NCBI GenBank assembly: GCA_016987375.1
Contig: PJRA01000263.1
Coordinates: 4,648,284 to 4,712,283, forward strand
DNA length: 64,000 nucleotides
Reading direction: 5' to 3'
From: Brachionus koreanus
Taxonomy: Eukaryota; Rotifera; Eurotatoria; Ploima; Brachionidae
The notes beneath the pieces were generated by a model. That model was not told where the DNA came from. It made no database searches and saw only the letters and a program-made list of their open reading frames with translations. The position numbers were made by a program, and so were the translations under genes. This document shows positions 35,334-47,891 of this stretch, in pieces (the stretch's first letter is position 1; every line of letters starts with the position of its first letter).

Positions 35334-37722
35334 TTATTTGATTCTGGGATCATTTCTGGTTGGTGTCATTTCCAAATTTTTGATTTCATTTATCTTTACC
35401 TAAAATTTTGTTTAAAATTATTTCGAAAAAATTTATAAAAATTGAACTTATACTTCATTTAGTTCAGGTGCAATTGGCGATAGACCAGGACTATTTGTTC
35501 CATTTTCACCTTCATAATTTAGACTAAAATTCTCAAAATGTTTCATCAATGCATTTTGTATAAAATTGCTATCTTTTCTAGTTTCCGAAGCTTTGCTTAA
35601 AACTTCTAGTTCTTGTTTTGCAGACTCTCTTTGCTTATTTAAAAAATTTATCTGCTCTTTGAGCATTTGCTGTTCCTGTTTAACCCTTTCCAAAGCTTCT
35701 AGCTTTGTTTTGTCATCAATGTCGTTTATTTCAACCGATCGATCAAATGAATTCGAATTTCCTTTTTCAAATTTTTCCATATGCTCTTGTTGTAGTTGTT
35801 TTAATCTTTCCTGAACTTGCAAATTTTTGTCTCTGACAAGATCAATTTGATTATTAAATTCCAGATTCTTGTGCGATTGACTTTCTCCTTGGTTAGCATT
35901 GCTATGAGATAACGATGATGAAGGCCTATTGATCGAATGATTTTTTGCCGCAAATTGCTCATTAAAAAGCTCTGAATTGTTATGATAATTAAAGCTAGCG
36001 CTCTGTGGCCGATTTTGGCTTTGGCGATTGTAGACCAAATTTTGAAATTGGGCCACTGAGGTCGATTTGATCAAGTTGCTTGATGGCACATCATATTGAA
36101 GCATTGCACTAAGTCTCTGAGAAAATTTATCTTCATAATTCATTTGAGCTAATGGTTTGATTATATTCATTCCCTCATGTGGCTGACTGGTGAAAGCAGA
36201 TGGCTTAGAATCAGATGATTGACAAGAATTATTATTATTATTACCATTATTGCTATTATAATTAATAAACGAATTTGTTTTGATTATTAATTTTATTTGG
36301 TCCATTTCAGCTGCTAATTTGGCATTTTGTGCCATAAAATTGCTAACTATTTTTTCATTTTGCTCTTTTACAATAAGAACTTCATTGGTTAGTCCATCGA
36401 TTAGTTTTCGATGAATGTCTAATTGCTTGCTGCATTCTGCTTGCTTTAATTTTTCATAATTAAATTCAATAACCGAATCCCTGAGGTAATCGATTAAATT
36501 GGACACAATTTGAATTAGCTGAATGGTGTAGCTTGAGGAATTTTTTATTGAGTTGATACCTGATTTTTTGATAACACCATTTGCGTTTTTTTGTTTGCCG
36601 ATATGATTTTCAAAATCGTTCAATTTGTTCTCCAAATCGCTCAAGGCTTTTTTCAATTCATCATTGAAATTCGATAAAGAACTATTTTGATTTTTGTTTT
36701 CAGATGTTTCATCCAAATTTTTTTCCCTTCTTTCTACTGATTGATCAGTGGTTTCGTACGCTTTTTTCTCGTAATTTTGAGCCAAATTGTCGATTACTCG
36801 CTGCAAGTCCTTTAGATTTATATTGCTTGACTTTATTTTGACTGCTAAATCATTTAGATCAGAGTCAAATTCTGACTTTTGGGTGTCAGACTCGTTCAGG
36901 TTTTTGCACTTTACTTCAAAACTAGGTGACTTTTTGTCATTATTTTTTGAATTACTGAAAGGAAGATTAGATCTTAATGTAACAGAATTAAATTTCGAAT
37001 CGTAAAAGATAAGTAGAGAAAATTACTCGTTTAAATCAGTGACGTTGGGCGCTAGAGTTAAATTTATTTTTGGCTGTTTCTAAAATATGAAATTCGAGTT
37101 AGAAAAATTAAAGCATAGTCTTAAAGAACTTAATTACTTTTGTAAAATTTTTAAAATTAGAACTATTAGTGTCATCGTCAAAAAATTCTCGCACTACCTT
37201 CAAGGTTGAATCCGATTTGACAATTAAATTTTTGATCTGCTCATCATCATATAAAATTTCTTTTAAAAGAGCCAATTTAGACTGAGGATCAGTCAATTGA
37301 TTTTTTTTATCTAAAAAATAAAATAAAAAGACTAAATTTAAGCTTAAATTTTGAAATTTAAGAACTTTTCTGAATTTCTTTTTTCTGATTTTCATATTTG
37401 ACCATATCCAAATTTTTTGATTTTGAATTTAATTTTCTTTTTTCCTTAAAAAAATTAATTCAAAATGATATTAAACAAATTGATGCTGAAAAAAAAGACC
37501 AACCAATTCTTCATTAGTCGCCTTATGCTGACTCATATCTGTTTTGTTGGACTTAAATTAAAAAATTAAAAAAAAAACACTTAAATTTTTTTTCTTTTTG
37601 CATACATCCCAAGCTGGTTTAGTTCGAGTAACTTTTTTTGCTGAGTTTTGTGCTTTTGAATTAGTAAGACTTGGTCTATTGGTTGAACTAGCTGATGTAG
37701 TTCGTGCCCGGGAATTCAACAT
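35334..37722 (-). CDS. SPICE1: Spindle and centriole-associated protein 1-like
   Basis: In other animals SPICE1 localises to centrioles and spindle and is needed for centriole duplication and chromosome congression. Seven exons, 37722-37606, 37551-37504, 37444-37366, 37310-37138, 37079-37027, 36954-35454 and 35399-35334, give 678 residues, all joins in frame. Hallmarks in order: KPAWD, then HKATNEEL (compare the family's HRATPEDL), LALLKEILYDDEQIKNLIVK, and LTLAPNVTDLN. Further on come a helix block YTIQLIQIVSNLIDYLRDSV and DIHRKLIDGLTNEVLIVKEQ, the family's central coiled coil, and a C-terminal coiled coil around QERLKQLQQEHMEKF. Middle and tail are Ser/Asn-rich and divergent. Human SPICE1 is 855 residues, so this is shorter. 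Identification rests on several short conserved blocks in the same order. Confidence 0.85.
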
Positions 37723-38272
37723 TTTTGTTTGTGAGTTTTTAAGATCAATTCACCCAAATACAGTCTAAACAAATTTATTAACCGATAATTAGAAAAAAAT
37801 TCAAATATCCTCTCTAAACCTTCAACTTTTTTTTTTTGAATTAATTATTTTCCATGGCTATATTCAAAAGTTTCAAACGTGCATCTTTGATATTAATTTT
37901 AAATCTTCAAAGGGACATTTTTTCAAGTCTTTTATTAATATGCATAGAAACCAAAAAAACTAGAATTAGCTTATGGTAGTTCAATGATCTGTAAAAACTT
38001 TTATGTTTAGCATTTTATAAAACCGACTAGTCGGTTAGTGTAAATTTGTTTTTCATTTATTTTTTAAAAATTTAAATTTTTCATTAAGTGGCAAAATTTT
38101 TATTTAAATTTACAATTTTTGGGTTAGTACTATTAAAAAAAAAATGCTACAAATGAAAATAATATTAAAATAACAATTTTAGAAAAAAAATTGATCGGAG
38201 TAAATTTTTAGACAATTAATTTAAAAAATATCACATCATTTAAATAGCTAGGAATTTTGTGAATAAAAATAC
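37723..38272. other. Intergenic with a short perfect palindrome
   Basis: Spacer upstream of SPICE1 holding AACCGACTAGTCGGTT at 38021-38036, a 16-bp perfect palindrome in otherwise AT-rich DNA. No gene seen. Confidence 0.5.
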
Positions 38273-38683
38273 TTATCCAGTCCTGATGACTGGTATTTTG
38301 CTATATCGGCTGGTGTACATGTTTCTCTTAAACCAGTCAAAGCGTTTCATAAAATTTTGTCTTTCGTTTAAATTTCCACTTGGATTTACTTCGGCGCTGA
38401 ACTCTTTTGCTATCAAATAGTTGCTTAATTTACCTTTATTTTTCAAATTTTGGTCAAGTAAATTTGGAATTTCCGAGTCCGAGTTTAAACTTTCTGCAAT
38501 GACATTTATCAAGTTGTACTGGTTTTCAATTTCTTTTTTAATAGCTCGAATTAAGCTTAAATTTTCATCCAGTACTTTACTATTCAATTCATTAGATACT
38601 GCCATGTCTTCTTTGCATTCGGAAAATGCAATACAACAAACTAGTCCTAATATTGTGATAAATTTTTCTATTTTTCCACTCAT
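38273..38683 (-). CDS. Candidate secreted peptide precursor
   Basis: Intact 136-codon ORF with an ATG at 38683. Residues 1-23 form a signal peptide (basic start, core FITILGLVCCIAF, then SEC). The body is acidic and helical without recognisable domains. Near the C-terminus two Lys-Arg pairs (113-114 and 119-120) bracket FDWF, and the remaining 15 residues NMYTSRYSKIPVIRT end in Gly immediately before the stop. A dibasic cleavage followed by a C-terminal Gly is the layout of an amidated neuropeptide at the end of a prohormone. I do not recognise the peptide family. Against this, the 112-residue propart is long with no other peptide copies. It stands alone between SPICE1 and a long empty stretch. 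Secretion is well supported; processing is inference. Confidence 0.6.
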   Translation of the reverse strand: MSGKIEKFITILGLVCCIAFSECKEDMAVSNELNSKVLDENLSLIRAIKKEIENQYNLINVIAESLNSDSEIPNLLDQNLKNKGKLSNYLIAKEFSAEVNPSGNLNERQNFMKRFDWFKRNMYTSRYSKIPVIRTG

Positions 38684-41600
38684 CCTTTTTTTTGCTCAAA
38701 GTTTTTTATTAACTAGTGAGTAAATTCGAAATTTATAAACCTCTATTGTAATCTAATTAAAGAGGATATTAATTCTAAATTTTTCCTCTAACCATTCATG
38801 CAAACAAATCTTTTTATTAAATTTAGAATAAAGTCATACAATATTATAAAAAAAAAAAGGTATTTTTTCGAAATTCCAACCTACATTTAATTTTTGAATT
38901 ATTTAATTATTTTATTAGATTACGGCAAGCTTTATTCTAAGTTCTAAAATTATCTAATTTATTTTTAATTTACGTAAAAGATGACTAAAGTCTAGAATGA
39001 AAAGCAGTTTTTTTTTTAGATCAATTTCAATTCAGTAGTTATATTAATTATTTACCAAAATTGGTTTATTAGGATCAAATAATATATTTAAACAAAAAGT
39101 TTATTAAATAATTTCAATGGGAATGTTCAATTTTTTTAAAAATTTATTTATTTTAAATTTATGTCAATAATTTTATTATCTGCTTATTTCCAGAATCGAG
39201 CTATTAATTTTTTATTCAAATTTAAAAATTATTTGATTCATTTTTTATTAAAAATTACAAATAAATGTTGATAAATATTTAGTTTTTTTCTAATCTCATA
39301 TATATTCAACAATAATCAAGAGTAAGATAAAAATTTTTAAAAATATCAATTCATTGATAACTCGAAATTTTAGCTAATATTATCAAAAATCAAAATATCT
39401 TTTGTTTGCTTTATATTTTTGAATAAGTCTTATCACTTGAAAGACAAATGCAAAATTGTGATCTCTTTATCAAACATTTTATTAAAAACCTGCTTTATTG
39501 TCAAATATACCAAGATAAATATCAAAATATACAAAGCAAATAAATACCAACAAAAATATACATCTTCCGATTGATTGTATGAAAAGATGATTTCCTGTTT
39601 TTCTTAATTAAAATTCTTTAAATTGTACTTTCAGTGTCCTCGTAGCCTGAACTTGATGAGCTGAATAAAAAATCGATATTTAGACCAAAATGGCTAATCA
39701 AATTTGTTTGATCAATTTAATTAGGTCTTTACTGTGGCTTTTCAAGGGCTTTATTGGAATTTTTTTAAGTGCAGAAATCAGTACAATTTAAATGTGAATA
39801 GGACACTTTCTCAATCACCTAAATTTTCTAACATTAATTGGATTTTAGAGCTGCTTTCAGAATTAATGCAGTAAAAAATTGTTTATCAAAAACAAAGAAG
39901 TCTATGCATGGTTAAAATTTAAATTAAATAAAATAACCTATATTTTAATTTCCAAATAGAAAAGACACAACGATTCAATAAACAATAATGATTTTTATAC
40001 CTGATTGGCATTTTTCTTCTAATTATTTTCTCATTAGACGAAATAAAGTAAATAGAAGAGCATGCTATCTTCCGATATTTGGCCCTGTGAATAAAATTTT
40101 AATATTTTTTTTAAATTTAAGAAATTGGAGGTTATATTTATTTTTTTTGCTCAGTATAAATATTAAATATTTAAATTTGTTTTTCAAAGTAAACCTTAAA
40201 AGTTTAAGTGGCAAAAATAGCAGCTTCAAATGTCGCTTAACTAGTTCTGTTTTTCAAGTTGATTTTTGAAAAATTTGTTAAGCACAATTTTATGCTAGAA
40301 GAAAATTATGTATAAAATAGAAGATCAATGCTATAAGGAAATTTTTAAGGCGATGTTTTTTAAATTAATAGGAAATTATCAAAATTGATTCAAATTTGTA
40401 TTTTTTTGTCAGATAAAGCGGACACATACTATTGAGCTCAATTTACAAGTTATTTTTTTATCATACTCATAATAGATTTTTTAATTGGAATATATTAACA
40501 CTCAAATGCCGGAGGGATTTTATTTTATTTGACTCATTTTTTTTAATTTTTTTTCAATGAAAATAAAATTTTTTTGTAATAAATTTTAAATAATTTTATA
40601 ATATTTTTGATTTAAGATGTGATTAAAAAAAAAAAAATTATAAAAAATTATTAAATTTATTGAATAAAATACAAATAATTTATTTATTTTTTCTCTAATT
40701 AAATTTAAGGAGAACCCCAGGCTGCTTAGAATGGAACTAAGTCCTTATTTTTAACCTAGCGTTAGTAAATAAAATGAGTTATGTGAAAATTTTTTCTTAT
40801 AAAATAAATTTATAGATTTTAGTTAATTAATTTTTTTATGGAGAAACTATTGTTTTGAAATCTGAGTAGAGCGAAGTGAACTTAGCGTTTAAAGTATCAA
40901 AAAGCAAATAAAGGAAGTAACAAAATGGGTTCAAAAGACTTCTCCAGCCTTTGAGTGTCAAGATAGAATTCGTGCATAGAATAAGAGACAAGACTTTAAG
41001 ATAATATTTTTATGTCAAAAGCACAGTTGGTCTGCAATGAATTTATTTTTAATTTGGCCAAAATAGGAAAATTCAGGAAAAAAATACTTGAAGCGTTAAA
41101 ATTTAAAATCATTCAGTCTAATTGTTTTAAATATTAATTAGTTCACAAAAAGATAGGAAGAGCACCACTTAGGATTTATTAAATTTTCAAAAGGCATCGT
41201 CAAAACAAATGAAAAAAATTGAGCTTTGAAAAATAATTTTTATTCTTTTAGATGCTTTAGGCAAAATTCTGCAAAATTGACCGATTAAATAGTTTTCTAT
41301 TTCATATGGTATGATTAAATTTAAGATTATTTGAAATAAATTTTTAGATAAATTCGCATTACATAATAAAATCAATTAATTAAAGTACGAATTGATAAAC
41401 GAAAATTGTAGTTTATTTTTGGTTTTAATTGTATTTTAGCTAATTGTTTTTATTTTTAAGATCAGCTGATAAAATATCTTAAGCCTAAATTTTAAATTTT
41501 AATTTAAATAAATTTTTGGAATAACTTAAATCGCACTAAGTAAATATGAAGTTTTATCGAACGATTTAAGTTTATCTCGTATTTTTTAAGTTTAAAGGAA

Positions 41601-41979
41601 GCTAAAGGAAAAATTTTAATTAGAAATTTTTCTGATAATTTTTTTTAAGATAAATAATTAGTTTAGTATTCTCAACTCAGCCAAAAAAAGCTTTTCGAAT
41701 ATTGATTAGATTTGGAATTTATTTTAATTGAGATTAATGTCTGTATTTTTTTTTAGTCAAAATATAATTAAAGTCTTAAATGGAATCATGTTTTAATTTT
41801 CAAAGCTTTTCAAAATTGTTTCCTTTTGGCTAAAATTTGATAAATAAATTGCAAGATTTAAAAAAAAAACTAACACACTTTTATTAAATAAATAATCTAA
41901 AAAGACAAATTAACGTAAATTAGAAAGAAAGTTAAAATCGTACGGCGGATATTTTTCTAGAATTTATATCTTTTAAGCT
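38684..41979. other. 3.3 kb with no supported feature
   Basis: AT-rich. Short ORFs at 39988-40269 and 41187-41375 are F/I/L/N/K-rich and look like chance. Upstream side of the secreted-peptide gene. Confidence 0.5.
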
Positions 41980-42378
41980 TTAATTGCCCGATTGCTGCTG
42001 TTTTTGCCCTTTAATTTTTTTGCCATCAGTGTTTTTTCTTTCTGTACTTTTCACTGAGCTATTTTCTTTGGCTTTATTCAAAAAGAAAGCAATTATTCTC
42101 GGTTGAGTGTTCTCTTTTATCGTAAAATTTTGATTTTTAATCGAAATTTTAAAGACTAATTTGTTAAAATTTTTTGGCTCTAAAATTAAGCTCCATATGG
42201 TCATAAAATAAGATTGTTTTACGCAATAACAAAATAAATTGAGTATAATTTTTTGCCACAATTGTTTTTTGAAGCAGCTAACTTCTGCGGTATCATACAA
42301 ATTATTTTTTTTAAGGATTGAACTTAAAGCCCTTAAAGCTTTGTTATTCTTTTTGAAATAAAAAAGTAGAATTAACAA
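41980..42378 (-). CDS. Unrecognised ORF/exon lacking an ATG start
   Basis: About 132 open codons ending in a stop at 41980. The frame opens at a TTG, not ATG, and an AG after a pyrimidine-containing stretch (TTTCAAAAAG) near 42353 could be an acceptor, so this may be a terminal exon. Composition is mixed, with several Cys and Trp, and the C-terminus is basic and Gln/Lys-rich (KKIKGQKQQQSGN). No family recognised and no partner exon found. Could be a relic. Confidence 0.25.
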   Translation of the reverse strand: MLILLFYFKKNNKALRALSSILKKNNLYDTAEVSCFKKQLWQKIILNLFCYCVKQSYFMTIWSLILEPKNFNKLVFKISIKNQNFTIKENTQPRIIAFFLNKAKENSSVKSTERKNTDGKKIKGQKQQQSGN

Positions 42379-44422
42379 AAAATTTTATCTGTATCTCTTT
42401 AATTGTATTAAACATTTCTATAATCGCATGCAGGTTGAAAAGAAGGTTTTAGACCATTCTGAACTTCTCAAAGGGTCAAAACCCTTAAATTATTATCTAA
42501 ATAAAAATAAAATAAAAAAGTGGAATTCATCTCTTTGTCAGTCAATAGTTTTAATTTCAACAAAAAATAGACAATACAAATTTATCTTAAAAATTTAGAA
42601 ACAATTTTTATTTTCAGATTAAATAAAATGAATTTTTTTAGATAAATATTTTTATTAAGTAAATATCATTTTTTGATTAATTGTTACTTTCCAATTTTCT
42701 TGAACTAGGCAAAAAATTTTGGTAGGCGAATTAAACAACATATACGAGAGCAGGTGTTGAAGATTTTGGCAAATCTATAGTAATTTTGCTGATTATTATT
42801 AAGTTCAATCGCCATTAGAAAATTAGAAATAGTCTGCGTTAATATACGTATAATTTAATCCAGTTAATTTTACATAAACACCAGCTCTTTTTTTAGGGAT
42901 TAGTAAACAAATAAATAATTAATCAATGGCAGTTTTTGAAAACAAAATCGAAAGACTATTTTCAGTTATATTGAATATGTATTCAAAATTTAATTTGAAT
43001 ATTAAAGAGAAAAGATATTACTGCCAGTAATAATATTGCATTATTGATTTATTTATTAATCACAAAGCTTTTTGAGGTATTTGAAATAGTCTGAACCTAG
43101 AAGTCTGCTCATGATTTTTAAATAAATACAAGTAAATTATTTAATTCTAATAATAAAAGCCTTAAGCGAATTTAATTCAAAACTTGTTAACTAATCATCG
43201 ATGAAAACATATAAATAGTCGGACGGTTGATTGCATTTAGATAGAACACGCGAGCACATATGACCGAAAATTTGATCACGCTCAAACAAAAATTGCATGG
43301 ACAGAGTTTAGTAAATTAATTAGAAAAAAATAAAAGACCTTATTATTTTATTTCAAATTAATTAAAATACTCCCCTTGGTCACTGGATTATTGTGTTCTT
43401 TCAAATCGATATCTAAATTCCTAATTCGTGTTCATATTTCAATATTGTTTACAGTTTATTTATATTTCTATCTTTCAACCAGGCTCTCTATTTAATTAAG
43501 AAGAGCCAGTCACTAAATATAAGGGTCTGTGTATATGTTTTCATATGCACCGTACTCGCTAAAAAGAGTCTGTTTAGTATTAATATTTTTCGACAGTTCT
43601 TATTTGCTCAATTGTACCTCTGGCTATTTATGGTTAATTTGGTTTAAGCTTTTGAAAATTATCATTTTCGAAAGCAAGTATTCAAAGGATTAATTTAACA
43701 TTTGAGTATCATGTTAAAATCTAGATTAAAGCTTGGTATTTTATTTCTATGTTAGTCAGCTAATAGTTTTAATTTTTTGCCACTAATTGAAGCAGTTTAA
43801 TTGTTTTTGATAAGAAGAAAAAACTTTATCAATCGATGTATTTTTCTAAAATAAACCATTAATTAAGACAGTATTTTTTTCTGATAAGCAAATTTTAGAT
43901 CAAATTTTTAATTATTGGTTTGGTCATTTTATTAAAATAAAAAAGGCCCTGAGTCAAATAAAGATATAATTAGAAAATTAGCAAAATATATTTGAAGAAT
44001 AATTTAAGAAAATTTTCTAATAAATATTTTTAGTCATCAGAAAAAAAATTGTATCTGAGTTTTAAAAAGATAAATTAATAAATTTTTTTATCAAAAAAAA
44101 AATATTATTAAACAAAAAGATGTATAAATATTTTCAATAAAATTGATAAATTTTTTAGAGATATGCTCTTTAAATTAATCTTTATCTAAATTGGAATTAT
44201 GGGATCGTTTAATATATATATATATATATATATTGGATAAGTTTTATTAAATAATTATTTTATTAATTTAATCAAAAAATGATTCTGGTAGAATTGGTGA
44301 TTTGAGTGGAATTTAGCCTTCTTTTCAAACTAATTAAATATTCTAATATTAGGGTAAGTCAAAAGATTTTTTAAATTATCAATTAAAAAAGCAATAATTA
44401 GTTAATCTTCAAATAAAAACCA
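42379..44422. other. Intergenic with a (TA)n microsatellite
   Basis: AT-rich; (TA)11 run at 44212-44233. No gene seen. Confidence 0.5.
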
Positions 44423-44850
44423 TTATGCCCTAAAGCGACATCCATCTTCGAAGGAAAAAAAGATGTGCTTAAATGCTGGATAAGGTAGAAGTTCGACCCA
44501 TTCCACCTCCTTTATTTTTGCCATTGCTCTTCTATCTAAATGAGGTCTAGTGTTATCTTGAAGAAGCAAACAAACAAACTTGATTTCGCTTGACCAAAGA
44601 AGAAAATTTTTCTTGAAATGAAGCATTCTTTTGTTCTAATTGTTCAGAAAAAAAAATTGCATTTATAGCGCGATCGTCTGGAACCAATTGTGTAATATAT
44701 TTTCATCTTTTTATCAAATGGTCGTCTTTTCACGATTCACAAAATCGTTTAGATAGGTCCAATCATTGACTTCAGCCACATGATTAATTTTTTGATGTCG
44801 CACAATGTTGCAAAATTATAAAAAAGATAATTTAGATTGAGTTTAGCTTT
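44423..44850 (-). pseudogene. mariner-type transposase fossil
   Basis: The minus-strand ORF from 44626 contains LLQDNTRPHLDRRAMAKI and EWVELLPYPAF. This is the second catalytic Asp block (HDNARPH in mariner) and the region leading to the third Asp, where the expected SPDLAPxDYHLF motif is missing. Upstream, in another frame with stops, VPDDRAINAIFFSEQL resembles the inter-Asp region. Frameshifts and the lost third catalytic residue mean it is inactive. Terminal inverted repeats were not found. Confidence 0.75.
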
Positions 44851-47800
44851 TAAATTTTTTAAATGTTAGAAAATAAATTTACAATTTACAATAATTTATC
44901 TGAACAGAATTAAATAGAATATGACATTAGAAATCTGTCAAATTAAAGTGAAGAAATATCATCGATTGTGAATGGTCATTTGATAATTCGTATTAGTAAA
45001 CTTGTGGTTGCTCTTCTTACTTTAAGCACATTTTTACCTTTCACTGTTGATAATAGGTTTTTTTCCAATCAAATGACGTAGCAAAACAAAAATTTCAAAA
45101 TTTTCTTTTTAAGTTTTCGTGTTAAAGAGCATTTAGTTTTGTTTATTTTAAAATCTATTATGTCCTAAAGTTTTAGAATTACAAGGATGCTAAAACTAAA
45201 AATATCTAATCTTTAAAAAAAACGCAAAATTATGTAACTGAACATAACAGAAAATATAAAAAAAAAATAGTGTATTTAAAGAACTCTTGTAAAGATTTAT
45301 CTTCTTTTTACCAGTTATAAAACTAAAATGATTTTGATTTAGTTTTTGCATGTTTCTCTATTAAGTTTGTATTATTTTGTCAATAGAGTCTGTACCTGGA
45401 TTTTTCATATAATTATTCTTTTAGTATTGAATTTTTTTTAAAATTTAGCCAAATTTGTAAATTTCATTCAATCACCAAATAATTGTTAATCAATCGAAAA
45501 GCAAAAATAAGTTTTTTTTTCACAATTTATAATTAAATAATAAAATATTTTTTTTTTCAATTATTATTTTTTTATAGTTCAATAAGATTAAAAAATAAAT
45601 TAAAATCGATATTTATAGAAAGTGAAAAAAATATTATTTAATTTAATCTTTAAATTAGTAAAAGATAAGTGGATATTGTGACATATTTGAAAGTTAAATT
45701 AGTTTTTATTTAATTTACAAAGTTATTTTTGATTACATATGTTAATAAACTTAATCTATTAGATAAAGCTCGTAAATCAATATTTGACTTTATTTTGAAT
45801 TAATTTATTACAAAATTTTCCTCTTCAACTTATTATCAAATTTCCAGGTTTCATGAGGAGATTTTTGATCCTTTATTTTATTAAAATTCTTAATTGGATT
45901 GAAGCTTGATAAGCAGTAAATCGGTGTGAAACTAAAAAATTTTGATACCCAAGAGCAATGTTTATCAAGAACAGAATTAATCTCAACAATATAATTAAAA
46001 AATATATTATTTCAAGAAAATTGTATCTAAGTAACCAAGATAAGTATTAAGAATCGAATTAACCACTAATTGATATGCTTATTGACAGTTATTTTTTTTG
46101 TTCTAATGTATTTCAAGTAGATGGTCAGGTGTTTAGTCAATCAAGCATAACGCTCTTAATCTCAACAAATCACTTGAAAACACTTAAAGGTATTATTATT
46201 TAAACCGATTTTTAAGGAATATTTCCAATTAAATTCACGCTGTATCAGAATACAAATCAAACAAAAATGACATGGTTTAAGAGCTTTTAAGCAAAGTAAT
46301 TTGACACTATTGGAATTTTATAGCCACTTAAATCAAACCTGAATTTTCCGTTTAAACAAAATTTTTCCTCGAATAAATATTTATATACTAAAGTTACGTG
46401 TTTTTCTTTTTTATTTAATGGTTTGTTTTGTGGGCAGCATTTATTGTTAATAATATATTTAAATGTCAAAAATTACATTTCTAAATTTTAATTCAACTAT
46501 CTAAAATGGAAACAAACTATTACCACTTTATTATAAATTAGAACTAAGAGAGTGTGTGTGTATGTTTTTATTTGCGTAATACACAATAGAAATCTATTAA
46601 TTAAGTGCTATTTTCTCTAAAAGTATGAAAGTTAGATAATAGAAAAATTTAATCGATTATTACAAATTGATTAATTACTCTGCATGGTTTCGAGCTAATT
46701 TTTGAAGTCAACACCAACACCGCAAGCAATTTTTGACATCACATATAAAAACGGAGATAAATATTTGAATAAAAAGATATCAAACCAAGACAATAATCCT
46801 CTTTGGATTTTTACCAGACAGTGGGATTTTTTTTTATTTAAAAATCTAAGCTTGTTAATTTTAAAATTTGTGTTCAATTTTCAGGTTTTTTTAGACCTTA
46901 ATTTTTTTAAGCGTTTTTTTTTTTTTTTTCAAATAGAAGTACTTAAGTATTTATTTGTGTTTTATTTTAGTATCAGGAGAATTGCGCTTTGATCAAAGTG
47001 ATGGAACAACTCTTGGAATTGAGAAGTTCATTCAAGTAGAATTAAAAATAATCATATTTATTTAGGAACTTTTAATGTGCTTAAGAAAAACATATTGTTT
47101 ACTTTTAACAAATTTAGAGACCTCTCGACTAGTAAAGGTATTCGATTACTTACTTGCATAATTCTTAAATAAATAAACACAACAAATCGATAGTGACTAA
47201 TCGAAAAAATGGAATTTTGTTATTCTAACAGCTTTTGGATCAAGTTTTGTTATTTTTCGCATTAGCACTGTTCTGTGGTTCAGTATAAAATAAAGATGTA
47301 AACTACTAGATTTTATCTTGAATTAAAAGTTTTATCTTTATGCCAATCGATCAAGATAAGGAACTAATTTTCTAGTTTTTTCACTGTTTCAGTTGAGCGT
47401 GCAACTATACTAATTTATCGTTTCAGTTCACGAGGTTTATTTGTACAAGTAGCTTAGATGGCTTTATTAAGCAGTAATTAATTTTTTTTTAAACTAAATC
47501 AAATTTGATTTTAAAATAAATTAGTCAAGCCAAGTGTCAGTCTTAATGTATGCTCAATCAAGCTTTTAATTGAAAATAGTTTAACTAAATAAACTAAAAT
47601 TTTGTGCTTTTTTTTATTTTTCACAGTTTTCCTAATGTTTATATTCTTTAATGTATATCAATCAAATATTGAATATCAATTTATTTGGTTTTGTTTACCA
47701 CAATGATAAACATACATTCTGAATTACAATTAGTTTTTTTGCTGACCATTTATAGCACAAATAATTTTGTCAATCTTAATTGCGTAATATACAATTAAGT

Positions 47801-47891
47801 GAAGTGGAATTCATGAATTTTAAATATTTAAATATAACTTTTTTCTAGATATTGAATAAAATTTTATGAACCAATAATTTATTAAACCAGA
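44851..47891. other. 3 kb with no supported feature
   Basis: AT-rich DNA upstream of FGFRL1. Overlapping ORFs on both strands near 46287-46992 are low-complexity and unsupported. May contain FGFRL1 promoter or 5' UTR. Confidence 0.5.

Noticed and set aside
46287..46992. ORFs of 60-96 codons on both strands
   Set aside because: Low complexity with homopolymer runs; no domain or junction support.
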